Below, in pieces: positions 17,242-27,213 of a stretch of DNA of 64,000 bases. Numbering within the stretch: position 1 is the first letter of the stretch; the number at the start of each line of letters is the position of its first letter. The translations under genes and the position numbers were made by a program. The DNA comes from Pantoea trifolii (GTDB lineage Bacteria; Pseudomonadota; Gammaproteobacteria; Enterobacterales; Enterobacteriaceae), in assembly GCF_024506435.1 (NCBI RefSeq), contig NZ_JANIET010000001.1, forward strand, positions 3,968,001 to 4,032,000, given 5' to 3'. The notes under the pieces are model-generated. The model saw nothing but the letters and a program-made list of their open reading frames with translations, did not search any database and was not told where the DNA came from.

Positions 17242-17323
17242 GACTGCCTCGTTGTTATATATAAATTGCGCGCAGGTTAGCAAAATTCAGCAGGAAATGC
17301 GGACCGACCTGATGATTTAGCGC

Positions 17324-17347
17324 GGCCGCCATAAATGGCGCCCCTAC
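17324..17347 (+). repeat. REP-like palindrome
   Basis: Arms GGCCGCCAT and ATGGCGCCC around AA, then CTAC, ending two bases before the stop codon of the M55 D-aminopeptidase. It separates that gene from the FAH-family gene. Confidence 0.8.
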
Positions 17348-17349
17348 GA

Positions 17350-18171
17350 TCACGACTGCGTGCTCGCCAGATAGGAGAAGGCGCTCAGCAGGCTGATTAA
17401 CGTGTTCATGTTGTCCGCGCGATAACCAACGGTGACCGCATCAATGCGCATCACGCCGGGAATCAGGCTGAACAGATCCGCCAGCACCGGTTTGCTGGCT
17501 TGCAGTTGCATCTCGTAAGGCGCGCTCGACCGCGTGGTGCTGATCTGGCGTTTGCGCTGCACCGCAGCCGTTGCCGCAGCGCGAATGGCGTTCTGCGCTG
17601 CCTGCGGGCTGATGGATTCGGCACAGGTGTGTGAGATGGCGCGTTTCACACAGACGTAATCCACCGAGGGATAATGCTTGGCAATCCAGCCTTTAAGCTG
17701 ATCGTCACCGCTTACCAGCCACAGCGGCGTGCCCTGTTCGGCAGCGGCTGCGGCGTAGATATCGGTCTCGCCCATCACTTTACCGTTGATGTGAATGCGC
17801 CAGAACGCACGGCCATTAATGGTGTGCGCCAGCACGCCCGGTTCGCCCGCCGCGCTGTGATAGCCGATAAAGAACAGGCCATCAAACGGCTGCTGCTCAA
17901 TGCCTTCCACCATCGATAAGCCACGCGGTTTGCCTTGCACCATGCGCGCGCGGGGATCGATATTTTCCGCGCGTAGGTTGGTCATCTGCGCGTGGCTGTC
18001 GGCCACCACCACTTCCGTCGCGCCACCGGCAAAGGCGCCATCAATGGCGGCGTTGACTTCTTGTTCCATGAGGCCGCGCGCCAACTGATATTCGGCGTGG
18101 CCCGGTGAACACTGTTCAGGGCGCATGACGCCGGCGATGCCTTCGATGTCAGCAGAGATGAAGATTTTCAT
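17350..18171 (-). CDS. D-aminopeptidase DppA family (peptidase M55)
   Basis: A 273-aa zinc D-aminopeptidase like Bacillus subtilis DppA, which releases D-Ala or Gly from short D-peptides. The N-terminus KIFISADIEGIAG carries the Asp-Glu metal ligands, followed by VVADSHAQMTNLR (His), FIGYHSAAGEPGVLAHT (two His) and MGETDIYAA (Glu). The start at 18171 gives the family's usual beginning. An upstream extension of the frame crosses a repeat and the next gene and is rejected. The gene follows the DmpA-like peptidase on the same strand, separated by one REP. DppA enzymes form decameric self-compartmentalising particles in the known structure. Confidence 0.85.
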   Translation of the reverse strand: MKIFISADIEGIAGVMRPEQCSPGHAEYQLARGLMEQEVNAAIDGAFAGGATEVVVADSHAQMTNLRAENIDPRARMVQGKPRGLSMVEGIEQQPFDGLFFIGYHSAAGEPGVLAHTINGRAFWRIHINGKVMGETDIYAAAAAEQGTPLWLVSGDDQLKGWIAKHYPSVDYVCVKRAISHTCAESISPQAAQNAIRAAATAAVQRKRQISTTRSSAPYEMQLQASKPVLADLFSLIPGVMRIDAVTVGYRADNMNTLISLLSAFSYLASTQS

Positions 18172-18201
18172 GAGGTTGGGTTCCATGCGGTTATTGGCAG
18201 A

Positions 18202-18225
18202 GGTCGCCATGAATGGCGACCCTAC
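18202..18225 (+). repeat. REP-like palindrome overlapping a stop codon
   Basis: Arms GGTCGCCAT and ATGGCGACC around GA, then CTAC. Read on the minus strand, the TAG of its GTAG tetranucleotide is the stop codon of the DmpA-like gene. Confidence 0.85.
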
Positions 18226-19268
18226 GACGCGGTCAATCGATCTAATACTTCCGTTAACGACGGGCGATGATGGCCACGAAAACCGGTGACAGATTCGGCA
18301 CTGAGTAAGGCATCCAGCACCGCGTGTTCGGTGGCATCGGCGGCGGCGGCGAGCAGCGGTTCCAGCATGGACTCTTCTGGCGGTTGCGGCTGCGGCTGGG
18401 TGGAAAACGCCAGCGCGATATCGCCCGAACCGTGGCCCCAATAGCTGCCTAGTCGTCCCAAACCGGCCCCGGCGCGTTTGGCGACGCGCTTCAGCTGACG
18501 TGCATCGAGCGGCGCATCGGTCGCCATAATAATGATGATGGAACCGGCATCGCGCTGCGGCGTCAGTTCCGGCAGCAGCGGTGCGATCATTTCGCCGAGG
18601 CGCACGCCATCCAGCGTCAGCGCGGTCAACGCGCCGAAGTTCGCCAGCACCAGCACGCCCAGCGTGGCATTGAGCGACGGAATCATGCGCGACGCCGTAC
18701 CAATGCCGCCTTTTAAACTGAAACAGCTCATGCCGCGCCCGGCACCCACGCTGCCGCGATCGAAATCTGTCGTGGCGTCATAGAGTGCTTGCTGCGCCAT
18801 CGTTTCAGTGATCGCCAGCGCCTGAATATCGTTGAGCCAGCCGTCGTTGCACTCCAGCGCCAGCGGATTGACCGTGGGCAAGCTGCGGCCCAACTCGCTG
18901 TTGCGGCTGATGGCATCGCGCACCAGCGTGGTAAACAGCGTGCCGACCGCCAGCGTGTTGCTCAGCAGAATCGGCGTTTGCAGCACGCCCAACTCTTCAA
19001 CCTGCACCAGACCAACCGGCTTGGCGAAACCGTTAAACACCGCCGCCGCACAAGGCAGCGGCTGGGTAAACAGATTGTCGCCCGGCGGCACAATCGCGGT
19101 GACGCCGGTTTGTCGCTCGCCATCGGCTAACGTGTAGTGACCGACGCGCACGCCCGGCACGTCGCTAATACGATTGGTTGGCCCGCTGGCGCTGCGCGGT
19201 TGTCCCAGCTGGCGCTCGCTGCGCCAGCGTTGCAGCAGCAGGTCGCGCTGCAGTTGTTGAAAGTCCAT
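18222..19268 (-). CDS. L-aminopeptidase/D-esterase DmpA-like (peptidase P1)
   Basis: A 348-aa N-terminal-nucleophile hydrolase of family P1 (DmpA, BapA). Landmarks are NRISDVPGVRVGH near residue 32, NDGWLND, GAGRGMSCFSLKGGIGTASR at 176-194, and AGSIIIIMATDAPLDARQ at 241. By analogy the precursor is cut between Gly242 and Ser243, and the freed serine is the nucleophile. Relatives release N-terminal Gly, L- or D-Ala, or beta-amino acids. It lies 2 bp after the DppC-type permease stop in the same operon. Its stop codon sits inside a REP element. Confidence 0.85.
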   Translation of the reverse strand: MDFQQLQRDLLLQRWRSERQLGQPRSASGPTNRISDVPGVRVGHYTLADGERQTGVTAIVPPGDNLFTQPLPCAAAVFNGFAKPVGLVQVEELGVLQTPILLSNTLAVGTLFTTLVRDAISRNSELGRSLPTVNPLALECNDGWLNDIQALAITETMAQQALYDATTDFDRGSVGAGRGMSCFSLKGGIGTASRMIPSLNATLGVLVLANFGALTALTLDGVRLGEMIAPLLPELTPQRDAGSIIIIMATDAPLDARQLKRVAKRAGAGLGRLGSYWGHGSGDIALAFSTQPQPQPPEESMLEPLLAAAADATEHAVLDALLSAESVTGFRGHHRPSLTEVLDRLTAS

Positions 19269-19270
19269 GC

Positions 19271-20155
19271 TTAGCTCTTCAGTTTGGGATCGAGCGTGTC
19301 GCGCAGCGCATCACCCAACAGGTTAAACGCCAGCACGGTAATGAATATCGCCAGACCCGGAAACACGCTGACGTGCCACAAGCCAGCCATCATCATGCTG
19401 CGGCTCATCGCCAGAATATTGCCCCACTCCGGCACATCGGGTTCCGGGCCGAGACCGATAAAACTCAGCCCGGCGGCGGTCAGAATACTGGTGCCGATAC
19501 GCATAGTGAAATAGACAATCACGTTTGACAGCGTGCCCGGCAGAATGTGGCGCAGCAGAATCACGCGGTCCGGCGCACCGGCACAGCGCACCGCTTCAAC
19601 ATACGCTGCCTGTTTCAGCGACAGCGTGGACGCACGCACGATGCGGGCAAACACCGGCACGCTGAAGATCGCTACCGCGATGATGACGTTGTTGAGTCCC
19701 GGACCGAGAATCGCCACCACCGCAATCGCCAGCAGCATGCCGGGAAAGGCGAACAGCACGTCAGAGCCACGCATAATCAGCATATCGATCCAGCGTCCGT
19801 AATAGCCCGCCAGCAGGCCGAGCAGCACGCCAACTACCATGCCGAGCGTTACCGACAACACGCCCACATACAGCGAGATACGCGCGCCAAAGATGATGCG
19901 GCTGAACAGATCGCGCCCCAGTTCGTCGGTGCCCATCCAGTGCGTGCTGGAGGGCGGCGATGACAGCGCCATCCAGTCGGGTGCCATTGGATCCCATGGC
20001 GCCAGCCAGGGCGCGAAAATGGCCACCAGCACCAGCAGCAGCACAAAGCCGCCGGAGACCAGCGCCAGCGGATTACGCACCAGCGCGTGCAGGAAATCGC
20101 GCCACGGCGAACGGATCGCCTCCTGCGCGTGGGCAGGCAGAGATTGCAGACTCAT
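19271..20155 (-). CDS. Peptide ABC transporter permease, GsiD/DppC type
   Basis: A 294-aa permease with the OppC N-terminal segment, the marker HWMGTDELGRDLFSRIIFGA, five or more membrane helices, the EAA loop VRCAGAPDRVILLRHILPG, and the end NLLGDALRDTLDPKLK. AGGAG precedes ATG 20155, whose TGATG overlaps the stop of the DppB-type permease. With that permease and the fused ATPase it forms a glutathione/peptide-type importer. Substrate preference is not determined by this subunit. Confidence 0.88.
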   Translation of the reverse strand: MSLQSLPAHAQEAIRSPWRDFLHALVRNPLALVSGGFVLLLVLVAIFAPWLAPWDPMAPDWMALSSPPSSTHWMGTDELGRDLFSRIIFGARISLYVGVLSVTLGMVVGVLLGLLAGYYGRWIDMLIMRGSDVLFAFPGMLLAIAVVAILGPGLNNVIIAVAIFSVPVFARIVRASTLSLKQAAYVEAVRCAGAPDRVILLRHILPGTLSNVIVYFTMRIGTSILTAAGLSFIGLGPEPDVPEWGNILAMSRSMMMAGLWHVSVFPGLAIFITVLAFNLLGDALRDTLDPKLKS

Positions 20156-21084
20156 CAGGGCTCCTGTCGCAGGCGAATCGCTGGGTTGACCACGGCGTAC
20201 AGCAGATCCACCAGCAGGTTAATGATAATAAATTCAAACACGAACAGCATGACTAACGCCTGGATCACCGGTTGATCCTGCGCTTTGATCGACTCGATCA
20301 ACAGCCAGCCCAATCCCGGCCAGTTGAACACGCTTTCGACCACGATCGATCCGCCGAGCAGAAAACCAAACTGCAAACCGAGCATGGTGATCACCGGGAT
20401 CAACGCATTGCGCATCACGTGTTTCCACGTCACCAGCCGATTACGCAGCCCTTTGGCTTTCGCGGTGCGCACGTAATCTTCCTGCGCCACTTCAAGAAAC
20501 GCCGAGCGGGTGAAGCGCGCCATCACCGCCGCCACCGAAGAACCGAGCGTGATCGCCGGTAATACGATGTCGCTGGGTTGGCTGAAGCCGCTGACGGAGA
20601 ACAGGCCAAACGGCATGGCGACGAACTGGATCAGCAGCAGGCCGAGCCAGAAAGTGGGCATCGAGATGCCGCCGACGGCGACGCTCATTAAGGTCCAGTC
20701 CTGCCATTTACCGCGTTTCAGGGCGGCAAACACGCCGAGGAAAAGGCCCAGAATCACCGACCAGGCAAAACCGGCCAGCGCCAGCCACAGCGTGGGCATA
20801 AAGCCCTGCTTGATCACCTCCAGCACCGGCTGTTGAGTGCGGTAAGTGACGCCCAGATCGCCGCGCAGCAGGCCACCGATCCAGTTGATATATTGCTGCG
20901 GCAGCGGATCGTTAAGTCCCAGATGCTGACGCGCTGCTTCCACCGCGGCCAAAGGCGCATCCGGTCCGGCGTAGATACGCGCCGGATCGCCAGGCAGCAG
21001 TTTGATGAAGCCGAAGACCAGCAGCGAGACCACCAGCAATACGGGGATCATCTCCAGCAGTCGGCGAATGATGTATGCGAACAT
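20155..21084 (-). CDS. Peptide ABC transporter permease, GsiC/DppB type
   Basis: A 309-aa permease beginning MFAYIIRRLLEMIPVLLVV, with PGDPARIYAGPDAP and LGLNDPLPQQYINWIG in the periplasmic region, and the EAA loop TAKAKGLRNRLVTWKHVMR. Length matches GsiC (306 aa). It starts after AAAGGA. Unusually for this operon it is separated from the binding-protein gene by 221 bp holding a 139-bp inverted-repeat element, so expression of the permeases may differ from that of the binding protein. Confidence 0.88.
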   Translation of the reverse strand: MFAYIIRRLLEMIPVLLVVSLLVFGFIKLLPGDPARIYAGPDAPLAAVEAARQHLGLNDPLPQQYINWIGGLLRGDLGVTYRTQQPVLEVIKQGFMPTLWLALAGFAWSVILGLFLGVFAALKRGKWQDWTLMSVAVGGISMPTFWLGLLLIQFVAMPFGLFSVSGFSQPSDIVLPAITLGSSVAAVMARFTRSAFLEVAQEDYVRTAKAKGLRNRLVTWKHVMRNALIPVITMLGLQFGFLLGGSIVVESVFNWPGLGWLLIESIKAQDQPVIQALVMLFVFEFIIINLLVDLLYAVVNPAIRLRQEP

Positions 21085-21106
21085 GCGGTTCCTTTATTTT
21101 TTTGGG

Positions 21107-21165
21107 ATGGTGCTGGTTGCTCCCAGATGGTGCTGGCTGCCCCCAGATCGTGCTGGCTGCCCCCC
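21107..21165. repeat. Degenerate tandem repeats, about 21 bp, three units
   Basis: Three imperfect copies of a unit like GATGGTGCTGGCTGCCCCCA lie directly beside the 139-bp element. The last unit overlaps its left terminal repeat, and each resembles that terminus. Confidence 0.6.
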
Positions 21166-21288
21166 ATCCCGGCCTTCCCCCGCAAGCGGGGGAAGGAGAC
21201 GCTGCCACATGCAGCTTCATCACTGGCATGTGGCAGCATCTTCCTCCCCCATTTATGGGGGAGGACCGAGGAGGGGGACAGCGAGCAC
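21150..21288. mobile_element. 139-bp MITE-like element, copy 1
   Basis: The ends are inverted relative to each other: left GTGCTGGCTGCCCCC, right GGGGGACAGCGAGCAC. Inside are three hairpins: CTTCCCCCGC/GCGGGGGAAG, GCTGCCACATGC/GCATGTGGCAGC (perfect 12-bp arms), and CCTCCCCCAT/ATGGGGGAGG. The same 139-bp unit occurs at 38835. It has no coding capacity. It lies within the Gsi-type transporter operon between the binding-protein and permease genes. Confidence 0.7.
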
Positions 21289-21305
21289 CCAACCCCACCC
21301 AACCT

Positions 21306-22847
21306 TTATTTAAACGTCGCCTGATTAAACAGGAAGTTGCCATCCGGCAGCATCGACACACCGCTCAGCGTGCTGCGTTTGCCGACCAGATTGTCTGGCG
21401 TGCCGAGGAAGGCGACTGGCGCCTCTTTCCACAACACTTTCTGCGCTTCGGCGTAGGCTTCGCCACGCTTAGCTGGATCGGCGGTGGCTAGGCCGCCGGC
21501 AATCGCTTTGTCGGCTTCGGCGTTGCTGAAGTACGAGACGTTATACGAGGTCGGCACCCAGGATTCGGTGGCGTAGAGTGGACGCAAGGCCCAATCGGCA
21601 TCACCGGTTGATGTCGACCAGCCGCCGTAATAGAGATCAAATTCTGCCGCTTTCGGGTCCTTCACGCCCCACAGTTTGGCGTTGCGCGTGCCGGAATCCA
21701 TCGGCGTTACCGTGGCGCGAATGCCCACCGTTGCCAGCTGCGCTTTTAATACCTGCGCGGCACGCACGCTGGCGGTGGCGTTGGTGACCCACAGTTTGAG
21801 ATCGAGGCCGTTCGGATATCCGGCGGCTTTCAGCAGCGCTTTGGCTTCATCCGGCGCATAGCGATAGTTCGGCGCGCTCTGCTTCTGGTAGAACTGCACG
21901 CCTTGCGGAATCGCCGAGCTGGCCGGTTTGCCCATGCCGGCAAACGCCACTTTCAGCCACAGATCGCGGTCGATGGCGTAGTTGATCGCCTGACGCACGC
22001 GCACATCAGCCAGCGGTTTGTGCTGGGTGTTGATCGCCATGTAATAGAGATAAATGCTCGGATCGCGCTGCACCGCCAGTTTGCTGTCGCTCTGCACGGT
22101 GGCGATCAGATCGGATGGCAGCGGCCAGATCGCATCCACCTGCCCAGATTTCAGCGCCGCCACGCGCGTGGCATCTTCCGGGCTTGGCGAGAAGATCACG
22201 TTATCCACTTTTGGCCAGCCTTTTTGCCAGTAGCCGTCGTACTTCGCCAGCGTCACGGCTTTACCCGGCTGCCAGGTGACGAATTTGAACGGGCCGGTGC
22301 CGACCGGATGCAGACGCAACTGCGCTTCTTCCGGATACTGCTTGAGAATCGCCGGGCTCCACATTACCGCCGACGGATGCGCCAGGGTGTTGATGAAAGC
22401 ACCAAACGATTGGTTCAGATCGATTTTCACCTGGTCCGGCGCCAGCACCGTTACCTTCGCAATCATCTTGTAGAGGCTGTTGCGCTTGAGGCCTTTGGTC
22501 TGGTCGGCAAGGCGATCGAGGTTGGCTTTTACCGCTTCGGCATCGAACGGCGTGCCATCCTGGAAGGTCACGTCTTTACGCAGCGTCAGGGTAAATTCGG
22601 TGGCGCTGTCGTTGCTGGTGTAGCTGGTAGCCAGCCACGGCTGCAGCTTCATCCTGGCATCGAACTGGAACAGACGTTCGAAGATGCCGCTCTGCACCGA
22701 GTAGCTGACGTTATCGGAGGTATCGTGCGGATCGAGGCCGGTGATGTCGGCATACATCGAAATGCGCAGATCCTGCGCCTGAGCGGCGGCGGCCAGCGAG
22801 AGGGTCAATCCCAGCGCGAGCGCAGTACGGCGGAAAATCGGGTTCAT
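21306..22847 (-). CDS. Peptide/glutathione ABC transporter substrate-binding protein, GsiB type
   Basis: A 513-aa periplasmic family-5 binding protein with a Sec signal peptide (FRRTALALGLTLSLAAAAQA, cleavage near residue 24-25). Similarity in layout to E. coli GsiB (512 aa) is clear: DITGLDPHDTSDN, TFQDGTPFDAEAVKANLDR, HPVGTGPFKFVTW, AINYAIDRDLWLKVAFAGMGKPASS, and YYGGWSTSTGDADWALRPLY. AGGAG precedes ATG 22847. GsiB binds glutathione; given the D-peptidases in this operon, the ligand here may instead be a gamma-linked or D-residue peptide. Confidence 0.86.
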   Translation of the reverse strand: MNPIFRRTALALGLTLSLAAAAQAQDLRISMYADITGLDPHDTSDNVSYSVQSGIFERLFQFDARMKLQPWLATSYTSNDSATEFTLTLRKDVTFQDGTPFDAEAVKANLDRLADQTKGLKRNSLYKMIAKVTVLAPDQVKIDLNQSFGAFINTLAHPSAVMWSPAILKQYPEEAQLRLHPVGTGPFKFVTWQPGKAVTLAKYDGYWQKGWPKVDNVIFSPSPEDATRVAALKSGQVDAIWPLPSDLIATVQSDSKLAVQRDPSIYLYYMAINTQHKPLADVRVRQAINYAIDRDLWLKVAFAGMGKPASSAIPQGVQFYQKQSAPNYRYAPDEAKALLKAAGYPNGLDLKLWVTNATASVRAAQVLKAQLATVGIRATVTPMDSGTRNAKLWGVKDPKAAEFDLYYGGWSTSTGDADWALRPLYATESWVPTSYNVSYFSNAEADKAIAGGLATADPAKRGEAYAEAQKVLWKEAPVAFLGTPDNLVGKRSTLSGVSMLPDGNFLFNQATFK

Positions 22848-22868
22848 GAAATCTCCTGGTATTGAGGG

Positions 22869-24731
<1,863 letters not shown>

Positions 24732-24749
24732 CGTTGCTCCGCGTGCGGG

Positions 24750-25715
24750 TTACAGCCAGATTTGGCCTTGAGCGTAAGAAAGGAAGGGCGAGCTATCGGC
24801 GGCCAGCCAGATTGGGCCATCGAGATCGACATGCTCAGCGGCAATCGCCACCGGCAGCGCTGCTTCCATCGCCAGTGAAGAGCCGAGCATGCAGCCAACC
24901 ATCAACCGCATATCAAGCTTCTGCGCCTCATCCACCATCGCCAGCGCTTCGGTTAACCCGCCGCACTTATCCAGCTTGATGTTGATCATCTCGTAGCGAT
25001 TACGCAGCGGCGCGATGTCTTCACGTGTGTGGCAACTCTCATCGGCACACACCGGAATAGGGTGCGCGAAGCGCTGCAACGCCTGATCCTGGCCCGCCGG
25101 CAGCGGCTGCTCGACCATCGCGATGTTAAAACTCGCCAGCGCGTTGAACAGGCTGGGCAAATCCACGCCCGACCAGGCTTCATTGGCATCAATGATTAAG
25201 GTGGCGCGCGGCGCGGCCTGACGAATCGCAGCGACTTTTTCCAGAATCTCGTCGCGATTGAGTTTGATTTTCAGCAGGATGGCGCCGCGTGATACCGCGT
25301 CGGCAGCGGCGGCGGCCATGTTCTCGATGGAATCGAGGCTGAGGGTTTCGGCGGTGATCACCGATGGCGGCTGACGACGCTCGCACTGTTGCCACAGCGT
25401 GTGCTTCACCAGCGCGGCATCAAGACGCCACAGCGCGCAGTCCAGCGCATTACGCGCTGAACCGGCAGACACACGGCTTTGCAGATCAAGGCGGCTCAGG
25501 CCCGCTTCCATGTCGGCGCGCAGCGCTTCCAGTTCGGCGTTGACGCTTTCTGGCGTTTCATCGTAGCGCGGCGTGGGCGTACATTCGCCGCGGCCAATAA
25601 AGCCGTTCTGCTCCAGCGTCACGCGAATTACCGTAACCGCCGTGCGAGTGCCACGTGAGATGGCAAACGGACGCGCCAGCGGCAGCTCCAGCACTTCAAT
25701 CTGCATGCGCCGCAT
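24750..25715 (-). CDS. dgcA: Dipeptide epimerase / N-acetyl-D-glutamate racemase (DgcA, YcjG-like enolase)
   Basis: Enolase-superfamily enzyme of 321 aa, the length of E. coli L-Ala-D/L-Glu epimerase YcjG. The catalytic set is at the same positions: K149-x-K151 on the second strand, metal ligands D176, E202 and D225, and K247. YcjG epimerises L-Ala-D-Glu from cell-wall recycling; the homologue DgcA, found beside DgcN in other bacteria, racemises N-acetyl-D-Glu. The DgcN-type neighbour immediately upstream favours the DgcA role, but sequence alone does not separate the two. The start at 25715 lies two bases after the dgcN stop. Confidence 0.8.
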   Translation of the reverse strand: MRRMQIEVLELPLARPFAISRGTRTAVTVIRVTLEQNGFIGRGECTPTPRYDETPESVNAELEALRADMEAGLSRLDLQSRVSAGSARNALDCALWRLDAALVKHTLWQQCERRQPPSVITAETLSLDSIENMAAAAADAVSRGAILLKIKLNRDEILEKVAAIRQAAPRATLIIDANEAWSGVDLPSLFNALASFNIAMVEQPLPAGQDQALQRFAHPIPVCADESCHTREDIAPLRNRYEMINIKLDKCGGLTEALAMVDEAQKLDMRLMVGCMLGSSLAMEAALPVAIAAEHVDLDGPIWLAADSSPFLSYAQGQIWL

Positions 25716-25717
25716 AA

Positions 25718-26725
25718 TTAGCCACGCTCCTGCAGCAGCGCGGCGATATCCGCCATGCCGAAACGCACCGGATCGGTGGCTGGCACGCCGAATTCTGCGC
25801 TGATTTCTGCGCAATAGGCGCGCGCTTCTGCTTCGCTGTAGTTTGAGGTGTTGATGGCGAAACCGGCCAGCTGCACCGCGTCGCTGGTGACGTGCGCCGC
25901 GCGCAGGTTGGCTTCGACGCAATCTTTCAGGCTGACCATCGGCTGATGCGGCAGATGACGCATATGCGGACGGCCCATTTCATGGCACATCACCAGCCAA
26001 TGCGGTTGCGCACCGTGAATCAAGCCCATGCTGACGCCAGCGTAAGAAGGATGGAACAGCGAACCCTGACCTTCAACGATATCCCAGTGATCGGCGTCAT
26101 TGGCTGGTGACAGCGCTTCGACCGCACCGGCGATGAAGTCGGCAATCACCGCATCAATCGCGATACCTTCGCCTGCCACCAAAATGCCGGTCTGGCCGGT
26201 GGCGCGGAAATCGGCTTTCATGCCGCGTTCGCGCATCGCGGCTTCCAGCGCCAGCGAGGTGTACATCTTGCCTACCGAGCAATCTGTGCCGACAGTAAGT
26301 ACACGCTTACCTGTGCGCTTTTTACCGCTGCCTACTTCCAGTTTTGGACGCATATGACGCAGGTCGAACAGCTCAACACCGAACTCTTTGGCCAGCGCCA
26401 CCAGCTCCGGCTCATCCACCAGACGATGGTGCAAACCGCTGGCCACGTTCATCCCGGCAGAGATGGCGCTTTTTACCGTGTCGAGCCAATGCGCGGACAA
26501 GTAACCGCCGGCATTCGCGGTGCCGAGCACCAGCGTTTTGGCACCGCGCGCTTTGGCAGCGGCAATGTCGAGGACGTCGAGGCCCAGCGATACGGTGCAG
26601 CCCGGCAGTTTGATTTCGCCAACGCACTGCTCTGGACGCCAGACGTGGATGCCGCGGGCGGTTTTAGCGGCCAGTGGATCGGTTACGTCGCCGAGGAAGA
26701 GTAAATAAGGTTGTGGGATCAGCAT
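25718..26725 (-). CDS. dgcN: D-glutamate N-acetyltransferase family protein (DgcN, former DUF1611)
   Basis: A 335-aa protein of the DUF1611 family: an N-terminal Rossmann-like domain (AAAKARGAKTLVLGTANAGGY) and a C-terminal P-loop domain with GTDCSVGKMYTSLALE. Characterised members (DgcN) acetylate D-glutamate, after which DgcA converts the product to the L-form. The conserved stretches VEGQGSLFHPSYAGVSMGLIHG and CHEMGRPHMRHLPH follow. It is the first gene of the long minus-strand operon. The start is taken at ATG 26725 with TGAGAAAC upstream; an in-frame ATG at 26737 is possible. The family role is known from few members, so the exact substrate here is inference. Confidence 0.78.
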   Translation of the reverse strand: MLIPQPYLLFLGDVTDPLAAKTARGIHVWRPEQCVGEIKLPGCTVSLGLDVLDIAAAKARGAKTLVLGTANAGGYLSAHWLDTVKSAISAGMNVASGLHHRLVDEPELVALAKEFGVELFDLRHMRPKLEVGSGKKRTGKRVLTVGTDCSVGKMYTSLALEAAMRERGMKADFRATGQTGILVAGEGIAIDAVIADFIAGAVEALSPANDADHWDIVEGQGSLFHPSYAGVSMGLIHGAQPHWLVMCHEMGRPHMRHLPHQPMVSLKDCVEANLRAAHVTSDAVQLAGFAINTSNYSEAEARAYCAEISAEFGVPATDPVRFGMADIAALLQERG

Positions 26726-26812
26726 GATGTTTCTCATTTCAGACGGTTTATAGGGCCTGAATTGACTATTTCATGCAGAAGATGGGGTGACGAATGCTTG
26801 TTTAGTTGCGGG

Positions 26813-26841
26813 GTATAACGTGCGGCTATAGCCAGATCGAA
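26813..26841 (-). promoter_or_regulatory. Candidate promoter of the dgcN operon
   Basis: On the minus strand TTCGAT and TTATAC are spaced by 17 bases, about 85 bp before the dgcN start. The -35 box is a weak match, so this is tentative. A short GGCTATAGCC palindrome lies between the boxes. Confidence 0.35.
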
Positions 26842-26977
26842 ATCTGATGGCTGAAGGATTTTATCAGCAAGTTAGGGAGAAAATGGGGGGAATTGCGGCT
26901 GGAGAGATAAGAAAACAGTTGATAACCACAGGTCGATCCGTGACCGCGATTATCGAGGGTATTCTTTTAGCGCTGGA

Positions 26978-27055
26978 TTAATGCTGTGCGCCTGGCGGTA
27001 CGTGCTTGAAGGTTTCAACATAAGCGTTAAACACGTAGCGGAAAAAGCGTTTCAT
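26978..27055 (-). CDS. Predicted 25-residue small protein
   Basis: ATG at 27055 opens a 25-codon frame with the product MKRFFRYVFNAYVETFKHVP followed by PGAQH and a TAA stop. AGGTG lies six bases upstream, and a good sigma-70 promoter (TTGCGG, 17 bp, TATACT) lies 41 bp before the start, which makes chance less likely. The peptide is basic and aromatic at the start, like an amphipathic membrane-associated helix. I do not recognise it. It stands alone between mntP and dgcN on the same strand as both. Confidence 0.55.
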   Translation of the reverse strand: MKRFFRYVFNAYVETFKHVPPGAQH

Positions 27056-27095
27056 AAGGCACCTGGTTCAAAAATTGTTGAAGAAATACGCAAAA

Positions 27096-27124
27096 AGTAT
27101 AGCCTCTGAGCGTTTTTACCGCAA
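27096..27124 (-). promoter_or_regulatory. Sigma-70 promoter of the small protein gene
   Basis: On the minus strand TTGCGG (27124-27119) and TATACT (27101-27096) are separated by exactly 17 bases. Transcription would begin about 35 bp before the 25-codon frame. Confidence 0.6.
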
Positions 27125-27186
27125 TTATTTTTGAAGTAGATCACATAATGAAGGGAAATTGGGAGTTGAGTGATGCAGTTAAAAGC

Positions 27187-27210
27187 GGTCACCATGAATG
27201 GCGACCCTAC
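27187..27210 (+). repeat. REP-like palindrome
   Basis: Arms GGTCACCAT and ATGGCGACC (one mismatch) around GA, then CTAC. It ends three bases before the mntP stop codon. Confidence 0.82.
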
Positions 27211-27213
27211 AAA

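Noticed and set aside
18172..18441. N-terminal extension of the M55 peptidase
   Set aside because: It would cross a REP element and the end of the DmpA-like gene; the family begins at the KIFISADIEG strand.
21903..22865. 320-codon open frame antisense to the GsiB-type binding protein
   Set aside because: Shadow of a real gene with low-complexity basic composition and no family features.
25716..25922. N-terminal extension of the DgcA-type epimerase
   Set aside because: Arg-rich and overlapping dgcN; the 321-aa form from 25715 equals E. coli YcjG in length.
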